Positions 39,550 to 46,640 of a DNA stretch of 64,000 nt are shown here, in pieces; positions within the stretch are counted from its first letter, which is position 1, and the number at the start of each line of letters is the position of its first letter. A program made the position numbers and the translations under genes. The stretch is from the NCBI GenBank assembly GCA_046757465.1, contig JBHHYH010000007.1, positions 9,403 through 73,402 on the forward strand, written 5' to 3'. Source of the stretch: Scalindua_A sp046757465. GTDB taxonomy: Bacteria > Planctomycetota > Brocadiia > Brocadiales > Scalinduaceae. The notes under the pieces were generated by a model that saw nothing but the letters and a program-made list of their open reading frames with translations, was not told the DNA's origin and made no database searches.

Positions 39550-41781
39550 TCATCTGCAATAACTTTCCAGTTTTTTTAACCCTGCATATTCCAGCGCTAA
39601 CTTTTTAATACAACCACCAAAATCAACAAATACTGTGTCAGAAGACGGATTGATTTTTATAATCTTTCCACGGCCAAAGTGTGCGTGCTCTACAATATCA
39701 CCAGGGTTCAAGTTGTTGCTGTTGGTATTTGCATAAGGTTGCATCTCCTGATTAAGGTTGTCTTCTTCCTTCGTGTCACTATGATTAGAATCATAATCTG
39801 AACTCGGGAATTCTGTATTGCCTTTTGCATACTCAGGCTGAAATTCATCCATATAAGAGTAACAGTCTGTTTTGTCGATTGCCTCTATAGAGTCTTCCGG
39901 TATCTCACTCAAAAACCTGGAAGGAATGCATGGTGTTCGCTGGCCGAATTTAGTCCTGTGTCTGGTATGGGTTATAAACAGCTCCTTTTGTGCCCTGGTG
40001 ATACCTACGTAACAAAGGCGACGTTCTTCCTCTATCTCATCATCTGAATCCTTTGATTGCGAATGCGGTAACAACCCTTCCTCAAGCCCCGTTATAAAGA
40101 CAACCGGAAATTCCAGTCCCTTTGCGGCATGCAATGTCATGAGGGTAACGGCCTCTGTTTCTTCGTCCCATTTATCAATGTTTGAGATTAATGACACTTC
40201 TTCCAAAAATCCCAGGAGTGAACCGTCCAGGTTTGAGGTGTCGTATTCAAGGGCTGCATTCACGAGTTCTTCAATGTTTTCCAGCCTCTCTCTACCATCG
40301 TTATCATAAGTGTGTTTCAAATAATCGATATAACCGATTGCGTCTATTACGTGTCTCACAAATTCCATTACAGGATAAGTCGGTAACTTATATAACCTGG
40401 AAAAAATATTACAAAATCCTTCTACTATTCTAGCATTTTTTGGCTTTATATCCGTGATTTCCTGAACTCGAGACATAGCCTCTAAGAGGTTTATATTCTG
40501 TACAGAAGCCCATTCTCTTAATCGTTTCATGGTTGTTGGCCCTATGCCTCTCGGTGGGACGTTCACAATTCTTTCAAATGATAAATCATCGCTAGGATTA
40601 ACACAGAGTTTAAGATATGCAAGAATATCTTTTATTTCCTTTCTTTGGAAGAACTCAACACTGCCCACAATAGAGTAAGGTATACCTTCCTTGCGTAAAT
40701 AACTTTCAAATACCCTTGACTGCGCATTTGTACGGTAAAAGATTGCTATGTCAGAATGCCTGTTTCCGGTATTTACAAATTTGGTGATGTAACTGGCTAT
40801 CTCCATTGCTTCAATATTTTCATCCTCGCAATGAATCATTCTAACCCTGTTTCCTTCATTATTTTGAGTCCAGAGAGATTTAGGTTTCCTTGATATGTTA
40901 TTCTTGATTACCTCTGAGGCGACATTAAGAATAACCTTGGTAGAACGGTAATTCTGTTCAAGTCGAACTGTCTTTGCGTCCGGATAATCTTCTTCAAAAT
41001 TGAGTATGTTCTGTATGTTGGCGCCGCGCCACCCGTAAATAGATTGATCAGGATCTCCCGTGGCGCAAATATTCCTATATCTTTGAGATAATAGTCTGAT
41101 GATTGTGTACTGTGCATGATTTGTATCTTGATACTCATCAATGAGTATATATTTGAATTTATCCTGGTATTTCTCCAATTCTTCAGGATAATCTTTAAAA
41201 AGATGCACAACCATGGAGAGTAAATCATCAAAGTCCAGCGCATTATTTGCTTCAAGGGTTTTTTGATACTTGGCATATACACTGGCGACTATCTTATTAT
41301 AATAGCCTGACCTGTATTCAGAAAATTTCTCTGCACTTAATAACTCATTCTTTGCATTACTTATTGACGCAGCTATAGAACCCGGCCTCCAATTCGTGGT
41401 ATCCAGATTTAGTTCATTCATCACAGACTTTATGCACGTGAGCTGATCACCTGTGTCGTATATGGTAAAGTGTTTGGAGTAACCCAATTGTTCGATCTCA
41501 TTCCTTAATATCCTTGCGCACATGGCGTGAAAAGTTGAAATCCAAAGGCCTTTCTGGTCCAGGAACTCATCCAGCCTTTCCTTCATTTCATTAGCAGCCT
41601 TATTAGTGAATGTTATGGCCAGGATATTAAGCTGGGAAATGCCTTTCTCAATGAGATGTCCTATCCTGCGTGTAATTACCCTTGTCTTGCCACTTCCGGC
41701 CCCTGCAATTACAAGCAAAGGACCATCAATATGTGTGATTGCCTCTTTTTGAGATTCAGTTACATTGTCTAAGATATTCAT
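39550..41781 (-). CDS. ATP-dependent DNA helicase PcrA/UvrD
   Basis: Superfamily 1A 3'-5' helicase for excision and mismatch repair and for removing RecA from DNA. The Q-motif and Walker A are LTESQKEAI (as VTESQKEAITHIDG) and VIAGAGSGKTRVITRR; Walker B ILIDEYQDTNHAQ; motif III ATGDPDQSIYGWRGA; motif IV LEQNYRST; motif V LMTLHAAKGLEFPVVF and motif VI EERRLCYVGITRAQKEL. The C-terminal GDIVEHAHFGRGKIIKI segment is the PcrA-type RNA-polymerase-binding Tudor-like domain. Length 743 is normal. Confidence 0.95.
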   Translation of the reverse strand: MNILDNVTESQKEAITHIDGPLLVIAGAGSGKTRVITRRIGHLIEKGISQLNILAITFTNKAANEMKERLDEFLDQKGLWISTFHAMCARILRNEIEQLGYSKHFTIYDTGDQLTCIKSVMNELNLDTTNWRPGSIAASISNAKNELLSAEKFSEYRSGYYNKIVASVYAKYQKTLEANNALDFDDLLSMVVHLFKDYPEELEKYQDKFKYILIDEYQDTNHAQYTIIRLLSQRYRNICATGDPDQSIYGWRGANIQNILNFEEDYPDAKTVRLEQNYRSTKVILNVASEVIKNNISRKPKSLWTQNNEGNRVRMIHCEDENIEAMEIASYITKFVNTGNRHSDIAIFYRTNAQSRVFESYLRKEGIPYSIVGSVEFFQRKEIKDILAYLKLCVNPSDDLSFERIVNVPPRGIGPTTMKRLREWASVQNINLLEAMSRVQEITDIKPKNARIVEGFCNIFSRLYKLPTYPVMEFVRHVIDAIGYIDYLKHTYDNDGRERLENIEELVNAALEYDTSNLDGSLLGFLEEVSLISNIDKWDEETEAVTLMTLHAAKGLEFPVVFITGLEEGLLPHSQSKDSDDEIEEERRLCYVGITRAQKELFITHTRHRTKFGQRTPCIPSRFLSEIPEDSIEAIDKTDCYSYMDEFQPEYAKGNTEFPSSDYDSNHSDTKEEDNLNQEMQPYANTNSNNLNPGDIVEHAHFGRGKIIKINPSSDTVFVDFGGCIKKLALEYAGLKKLESYCR

Positions 41782-41876
41782 GTCTTGTAGATTAGTGATC
41801 AGAGTGATCTAAAGAGAAAAATGACTAAGGTGCCTAAAGTTAGTATTACCTAATTTGAGCAATTTTTGATAAAAAA

Positions 41877-41955
41877 TGTAGGGGCTGATGCCCTCATCAG
41901 CCTCCTGATGTTTCCATCAGACTTTATAAGGCTCGTTTGGGAAACGAGCCCTACA
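41877..41955. repeat. TGTAGGGGCT...AGCCCTACA hairpin repeat
   Basis: TGTAGGGGCT (41877-41886) pairs with AGCCCTACA (41947-41955), and inner GGCTCGTTT/AAACGAGCC makes a perfect small hairpin (GCTCGTTTGGGAAACGAGC). Lies upstream of the helicase gene. This is a recognisable interspersed-repeat type in many bacteria; no coding role. Confidence 0.65.
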
Positions 41956-42038
41956 TATCCGATATATGTAGAAATAGCAAGTAATTCACTGCATTCTTTA
42001 TATTCTAATTTTACTTTCTCCCGGGATAACGGTTGAAT

Positions 42039-42380
42039 TTAGTGGCGGCGTTTACGACGTTTGCTTGAATGCCTTGTTAGGCTAAATTTATGTTTACTTA
42101 ACCATTTTTTGAAAGAAGCTTGACTTTCCCCTGATGGTTTGCCAGCCACCAATCCCTCAACGCTGATGTCTTCGTCAATGTCTTCCCAATGAATTCCATG
42201 ACCCCTACTGATTAATCTCCAGTTGTTTCGCTCCCTTGAAGAAGCATGTACCAGACGAGGGAACCACTCTAAAGGAACCGAAATAGTTCTTCCATCACTT
42301 AGGTCTACGATCAGAGCATCCTTTGTCAATTTTACATTTTCAGCTCTCGGGACTTCTATTTCAACTCCAGAAATATTCAT
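42039..42380 (-). CDS. DUF2442 protein of a DUF4160-DUF2442 pair
   Basis: NVKLTKDALIVDLSDGRTIS and VPLEWFPRLVHAS are the conserved DUF2442 features, followed by HWEDIDEDISVEGLVAGKPS. The C-terminus is an unusually basic tail (RHSSKRRKRRH). Pairs of DUF4160 and DUF2442 genes occur widely in mobile and toxin-antitoxin-like contexts, with function unproven. Its start overlaps the end of the DUF4160 gene by 20 bases, so translation is coupled. Confidence 0.85.
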   Translation of the reverse strand: MNISGVEIEVPRAENVKLTKDALIVDLSDGRTISVPLEWFPRLVHASSRERNNWRLISRGHGIHWEDIDEDISVEGLVAGKPSGESQASFKKWLSKHKFSLTRHSSKRRKRRH

Positions 42381-42597
42381 TCCATGCCTCCAATAATTTT
42401 GAATGGTTTTTATTAATAATTTTATGTATTTTACTAACTTCTATCCGTTTAAATCCTCCACTACTTTGTAATCTGACAGGATCAAGCCAGAATTTCGCAA
42501 TTTTGTTCTCTTGCTCCACATGAATATGTGGAGGTTCATCCTTATCTCCAGCATAGAAGAAAAAGCGATAAGAACCTATTCTAAGTACTGTTGGCAT
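42361..42597 (-). CDS. DUF4160 protein, partner of DUF2442
   Basis: MPTVLRIGSYRFFFYAGDKD then EPPHIHVEQENKIAKFWLDP is the DUF4160 signature, with the His pair in PPHIHV. Length 78 is normal. It overlaps the DUF2442 gene. Together with HicB-like and ParE-like genes immediately upstream it forms a cluster of toxin-antitoxin-type genes. Confidence 0.88.
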   Translation of the reverse strand: MPTVLRIGSYRFFFYAGDKDEPPHIHVEQENKIAKFWLDPVRLQSSGGFKRIEVSKIHKIINKNHSKLLEAWNEYFWS

Positions 42598-42754
42598 TTA
42601 TTCTTTATAGTATCATATTGTTAGACAAACACTCGAGCTAATCTACCTGTGATCCGATGGGCATGATATCAAAAAGAAATGTACAATGGAAGTCGTAATA
42701 TTGAAATATAAGCCTTCTGGCGAGCAAGCCTAAACCAGCGTGTAGCTTCTAGCG

Positions 42755-42778
42755 GGATCAATCTTGTAAGATTGATCC
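42755..42778. repeat. perfect 24-base hairpin
   Basis: GGATCAATCTT and AAGATTGATCC form an 11-base perfect stem around GT. It sits within a small repeat (AAACCAGCGTG and GAACCAGCGTG occur on both sides, with GCCT/AGGC units) between the DUF4160 and hicB-like genes. No T-run follows, so it is more likely a repeat element than a terminator. Confidence 0.6.
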
Positions 42779-42827
42779 TAAATGTTTTGATTCAGGCTAC
42801 AAGCCTGAACCAGCGTGAAGCGATTCG

Positions 42828-43040
42828 CTATGCATATTTTAATCTTCCCCTAGGAACTGGAATTTCTCTTCCAAGAGCCTCCGCTGTTTCAATCCATTCT
42901 TTAATAACTTCCTGGACATTGGTTAAGGCTTCTTGATATGTTTTGCCATCTGACATGCATCCAGCTAATTCTGGCACCTCTGCTATGAAAGCCTCATCAT
43001 CCTTGCTCCAATAAATAATAATCTCGTATTTACTATTCAT
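42828..43040 (-). CDS. HicB-family antitoxin-like protein, orphan
   Basis: MNSKYEIIIYWSKDDEAFIA, EVPELAGCMSDGKTYQEALTN and VQEVIKEWIETAEALGREIP match the HicB RNase-H-like fold. The protein is 70 residues from ATG 43040. The frame extends upstream to 43112, adding MRKEYDFNKGVRGKYAKRYK, the beginning of a different small antitoxin type; this looks like a remnant joined in frame. No hicA toxin gene is visible on either side. Confidence 0.8.
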   Translation of the reverse strand: MNSKYEIIIYWSKDDEAFIAEVPELAGCMSDGKTYQEALTNVQEVIKEWIETAEALGREIPVPRGRLKYA

Positions 43041-43156
43041 ATTTGTACATTCTTTGTACCTTTTTGCGTATTTACCTCTAACACCTTTATTAAAATCATA
43101 TTCTTTTCGCATTTATTATGAGAAAAAGGTTGTAGGATTTAACATTTCATGCTGTA

Positions 43157-43456
43157 CTATTTCCTTAATTCCTCAAAATCACCGGTGAAATTTTGTTTGC
43201 AGTGAATGACTGCAAGAATTTCTATACGGTTTGAAGATACTTCATAGATTAGACGATACGAATAAATAATCAATTCTCGTATGTTTGGATCCCCAATTTC
43301 TGGAACTACTCTACCCATTTTTGGAAAATCCAATAATGCTTCTGATTTTACAACAAATTCTTGGGATACTTTTAAAGCATAATATTTAGAGCCTTCTGCT
43401 ATGTAATCATGTATCTTCTTTAAATCATGCTTTGCAGGTATGGACCAGATTACCAT
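43157..43456 (-). CDS. RelE/ParE-family toxin
   Basis: VIWSIPAKHDLKKIHDYIAE, FPKMGRVVPEIGDPNIRELI and YSYRLIYEVSSNRIEILAVI are the ParE/RelE family pattern (basic helix then a central beta sheet). Length 99 is normal. Its start codon overlaps the end of the antitoxin gene just upstream (ATG within TCATGGTAA), the usual antitoxin-first coupled order. Confidence 0.88.
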   Translation of the reverse strand: MVIWSIPAKHDLKKIHDYIAEGSKYYALKVSQEFVVKSEALLDFPKMGRVVPEIGDPNIRELIIYSYRLIYEVSSNRIEILAVIHCKQNFTGDFEELRK

Positions 43457-43629
43457 GATTTCATTTCTTCCTTTAGTGATTCTACTGATACCACTTTTCC
43501 TTCCTTTATAGCTTCTTGTCCTTTCTTAATTTTGTCGATCACATAAATCCGGTACATAATATCATCAATATCGGCTGATTCTGGTAATTTAGAAATTGCA
43601 TTAATTGCTTCTTTCTTCAATGTACCCAT
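43450..43629 (-). CDS. antitoxin of the ParE-like module, 59 aa
   Basis: Encodes MGTLKKEAINAISKLPESAD, then IDDIMYRIYVIDKIKKGQEA and a C-terminus GKVVSVESLKEEMKSW. The DIDDIMYRIYVIDKIKKG stretch is typical of small antitoxins paired with RelE/ParE toxins. A strong ribosome site (TAAGGAGG) lies before the ATG at 43629. The stop overlaps the toxin start by seven bases. Confidence 0.85.
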   Translation of the reverse strand: MGTLKKEAINAISKLPESADIDDIMYRIYVIDKIKKGQEAIKEGKVVSVESLKEEMKSW

Positions 43630-43687
43630 ATTAATTCCTCCTTAAATAATGCAGAACATTACTTTTATATTGTAATAAATTTTATTC

Positions 43688-44332
43688 TCATTTCTTTTGA
43701 GCAATCAGACTTGCTACTGACTTATCAGGCGCTATCTCACCTTCCCGGTAATAAAGGATGTGAAAGTCTCTGAATAAGCCAAGAAGTTCATTGTGTCTTA
43801 ATAAGTACGCGGGATTTTTAGGGCCTGGGGCATCAGCCCCATATTTTAACTGGTCAATAGTATATGTCTCAAACAGTACCATCCCACCTTTCTTCAAGAC
43901 GTTCTTAATTTGGGGGATGAGATTCCTTTGCGTATAATAAATGCACGTTATAAGGTCATACTTATTGGAAGGTATTTTGTATTTCCCCAGGTCAGCTACA
44001 AAGGCATTTAATTTTACGTTAGCTTCTCTGGCTAAAGACTTGCTCTTTTCTATAGCTATATCGGAAACATCACAGCCGTCTACGTCAAATCCATTCTCAG
44101 CCAAAAATATTGCGTTTCTCCCTTCTCCCATGGCTAAGACCAGGGCTTTGCCTCCAGTTAAAATATTGATATTATCCTTTAGAAATTTTATTGGTTCTTT
44201 CCCATATACGTATTCCTTTGTATCATATCGTTTGTTCCACCTCTTTCTGTCTTCTTCATTGGCGCTGACAACTTGACCAATACAGGGGAGTAAAAGGGAT
44301 AAGAATATCATGGGGGCTAGTACCATCTTCAT
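43688..44332 (-). CDS. SAM-dependent methyltransferase with a signal peptide
   Basis: Class I methyltransferase related to the TehB/thiol S-methyltransferase group: WNKRYDTKEYVYGKEPIKFL, GGKALVLAMGEGRNAIFLAE (AdoMet loop), VDGCDVSDIAIEKSKSLA and YDLITCIYYTQRNLIPQI. An N-terminal signal (MKMVLAPMIFLSLLLPCIGQ, cleavage near VVSAN) precedes the domain, so the protein appears to be exported. That is odd because AdoMet is cytoplasmic. It may instead stay membrane-tethered or the start could be misplaced. Substrate unknown. Confidence 0.85.
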   Translation of the reverse strand: MKMVLAPMIFLSLLLPCIGQVVSANEEDRKRWNKRYDTKEYVYGKEPIKFLKDNINILTGGKALVLAMGEGRNAIFLAENGFDVDGCDVSDIAIEKSKSLAREANVKLNAFVADLGKYKIPSNKYDLITCIYYTQRNLIPQIKNVLKKGGMVLFETYTIDQLKYGADAPGPKNPAYLLRHNELLGLFRDFHILYYREGEIAPDKSVASLIAQKK

Positions 44333-44405
44333 ATAAATTAGCTCCTTTCAGCCTGTCCAACTACCTGCCCGAATGGCTTGACCGGGCGAGCGGGTCGCTA
44401 ATTTA

Positions 44406-44852
44406 TTAAAAATCTGGCGAATTGACTTTTTGTCTTAACTCTTCAGCGTTCTCTATTACCCTTTTTTGCTGTTCCTTTCTGGATAGCGGCTTTAGTTCCA
44501 CTAAATCATAATTTAAGATGTGATTGTCTTGCATGTCAAATGGCCAGAGGTTTTCCGAAAAGAAATCCAGTGGGAACATTTCATATACAGGCGTCTTTAT
44601 CTTTTCTAATACTATTTTCCTTTCATAGATGAGCCTTCCATCAGCATCTTTTTTTTCTATAGTTATTTTTCTGGTGCCATAATACGTAAAAGGCATCTCA
44701 ACAGGACTTTCTCCAACGAGTTCGTTATCAACATATACCAACGCATTGCTGGGATTTGTCCTTATTGTTATTGTTCTGGTTACGCACCCGGTGAAAAGAA
44801 AAAGAACTATAACGAGGATTAAGAAACGGAGAGATTTTATAGATAAGATCAT
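44406..44852 (-). CDS. PEGA-domain lipoprotein
   Basis: Signal and lipobox: MILSIKSLRFLILVIVLFLF then TGCVTRT. A PEGA domain follows (ITIRTNPSNALVYVDNELVG, ESPVEMPFTYYGTRKITIEK), a beta-sandwich found in surface proteins. The C-terminal 60 residues contain FPLDFFSENLWPFD, probably membrane-surface contact. I chose ATG 44852, with AGAAGGA about ten bases before it; a frame opening at 44888 would overlap the decayed phosphoesterase. Function unknown. Confidence 0.8.
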   Translation of the reverse strand: MILSIKSLRFLILVIVLFLFTGCVTRTITIRTNPSNALVYVDNELVGESPVEMPFTYYGTRKITIEKKDADGRLIYERKIVLEKIKTPVYEMFPLDFFSENLWPFDMQDNHILNYDLVELKPLSRKEQQKRVIENAEELRQKVNSPDF

Positions 44853-44868
44853 AAGAGTAAATTTCCTT

Positions 44869-45083
44869 CTAAGACGTAAAAAGATCAATTATTTCCACCC
44901 CACGTGTTTGAGTGTCCAGGATTGCTATGGTACTTTTGCCATTAAGCCAACCACCACATTCACCCGGGCTTACGTATATCTGCCCATTCTTTCGTATCTG
45001 GGATTCATGCGTATGTGCAAATATAATAATGTCCGCATCGCCGGTACGTTATCGTGTGAATCTGCAACTATACCGATTTTCAT
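44869..45083 (-). pseudogene. metallophosphoesterase (YfcE/MJ0936-like) with internal deletion
   Basis: The start encodes MKIGIVADSHDNVPAM, the first metal motif (DSHDN) of YfcE-type phosphodiesterases. After about 15 codons the frame shifts and the other frame gives DADIIIFAHTHESQIRKNGQ, then IYVSPGECGGWLNGKSTIAI and LDTQTRGVEIIDLF, the final third of the same family, ending at 44869. About 90 residues including the GD and GNHD/HGH motifs are gone. So this is a gene destroyed by an out-of-frame internal deletion. It lies between guaB and the PEGA lipoprotein. Confidence 0.85.
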
Positions 45084-45102
45084 AACTATCAGTTTTATAC
45101 AG

Positions 45103-46629
45103 TTATCTTATTTTTCTATCAGGAGGATAAAATAATGCTACATCAGGTGAAGTATATGAATGCAAATCGTGAACTGTTCCTTCTCTTTGAGCAGAAGGTG
45201 ATCTGGCTTCAAAAGATAGAGTGCCATTATAAAGTCCCTCGTGCAATTCATTTATTGTTCTATAACCAAGACTTTGCATCGCATGTATGAGGCTTTTTAT
45301 AATATAATCACCAAAATGAGCCACTGATCCTTTATCTACCACTGTACCCGATACGCCTTGAGCAATCTTGATTTTTTCCTCCTCTGAATAATATCTCTTG
45401 CCGCCACCTTTTTCCATAGCTTCTAAGGATGCCATTCCTCTATATTTTTTCAAGCGAACACCCCCCTCGTAAAAATATTCACCGGGCGCTTCGTTTGTGC
45501 CTGCAAGCATTGCGCCAAGCATTACCGTACTCGTCCCTAACGCCAATGCCTTAACTATGTGCCCTATGTTAGCTATACCACCGTCTGCAATAACCGGCAC
45601 TTTTGCGTATTCTCTGGCAAATTTTGCACAATGATAAACTGCAGAGCCTTGAGATCTACCAATCGCTGTAGCATCTTGTGTAATACAGATGGAACCTGAG
45701 CCCATTCCTATCCGCAGAGCGTCTACTCCTGCATCAATGAGTGATTTGCATTGTTTAGCAGTTACAACGTTTCCACCTATGACTTCAATGTGGGGATAAT
45801 TATTCTTTATATGCCTTATCATATTGTATTGATAAATTGAGTCACCCTGAGATGAGTCAACCACTATTATATCTACTCCTGCATCTATCAACTCTTTAAG
45901 TCGTTCCTTGTCTTCCTCTCTCGTTGAAATTGCTGCCCCAACCAATAACTGTTTTTCCTTACCTTTTGAAGCACAGGGAAAATCTTCATTTTTTAATAAA
46001 TCCATCCTGCTCATTAATGATACCAGGCAACCCTTTTTATCTACTAGAGGCAGCTTCCCTTTCTTCGACTCCTTGAGTATTTTATTTCCTTCTGCAAGGG
46101 TAATGCCAGCAGGCGCTGTAACCAATTGGGTAACCATAACATCTTTGAGTTTTTTTGTTCTGTTTACTTCGAAATCTATATCTCTCCTTGTAACTATACC
46201 TACTAGTTTAGACTTCAATGTCCCATCTTCCGTTATTGGTATACCGGAGAATCCATATGTTTCCTTGATTTTATCAACATCCGAAATAGTATTTTCAGGA
46301 CTGAGTGTTACAGGATCAGTGATGAATCCGTTTTCAAATCTTTTTACCAACTTGACTTCCTTGACTTGCTCTTCAATGGAATTGTTATAATGTATAATCC
46401 CCATGCCACCCAGCAGAGCCATATAGATTGCCATCTTTGACTCTGTTACAGTGTCCATTGGCGAGCTGACAAGGGGTCTTTTTATTTTAAGATTCCTTGT
46501 AAGATTTGTCTCCAAATCAACATCACTTGCAGAGAAACCTATGTGCCCGGGCAAAAGAATAAAATCACTATATGTCATCCCACCACCATCTGCAATAAAA
46601 TCTTCAGCACTAAAACCGTTTTCTGGCAT
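45103..46629 (-). CDS. guaB: IMP dehydrogenase, eukaryote-like
   Basis: Oxidises IMP to XMP, the committed step to GMP. The order is barrel, CBS pair, barrel: MTYSDFILLPGHIGFSASDV, VSSPMDTVTESKMAIYMALL, CBS domains (about residues 105-225), VVDSSQGDSIYQYNMIRHIK, then the catalytic Cys loop RIGMGSGSICITQDATAIGR. Most bacterial enzymes read GIGPGSICTTR here; GMGSGSICITQ, the APGEYFYEGGVRLKKYRGM flap and the C-terminal SPSAQREGTVHDLHSY match animal/plant IMPDH. Length 508 fits. priA begins upstream (stop 46641). Confidence 0.95.
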   Translation of the reverse strand: MPENGFSAEDFIADGGGMTYSDFILLPGHIGFSASDVDLETNLTRNLKIKRPLVSSPMDTVTESKMAIYMALLGGMGIIHYNNSIEEQVKEVKLVKRFENGFITDPVTLSPENTISDVDKIKETYGFSGIPITEDGTLKSKLVGIVTRRDIDFEVNRTKKLKDVMVTQLVTAPAGITLAEGNKILKESKKGKLPLVDKKGCLVSLMSRMDLLKNEDFPCASKGKEKQLLVGAAISTREEDKERLKELIDAGVDIIVVDSSQGDSIYQYNMIRHIKNNYPHIEVIGGNVVTAKQCKSLIDAGVDALRIGMGSGSICITQDATAIGRSQGSAVYHCAKFAREYAKVPVIADGGIANIGHIVKALALGTSTVMLGAMLAGTNEAPGEYFYEGGVRLKKYRGMASLEAMEKGGGKRYYSEEEKIKIAQGVSGTVVDKGSVAHFGDYIIKSLIHAMQSLGYRTINELHEGLYNGTLSFEARSPSAQREGTVHDLHSYTSPDVALFYPPDRKIR

Positions 46630-46640
46630 TTCTTAACCTC

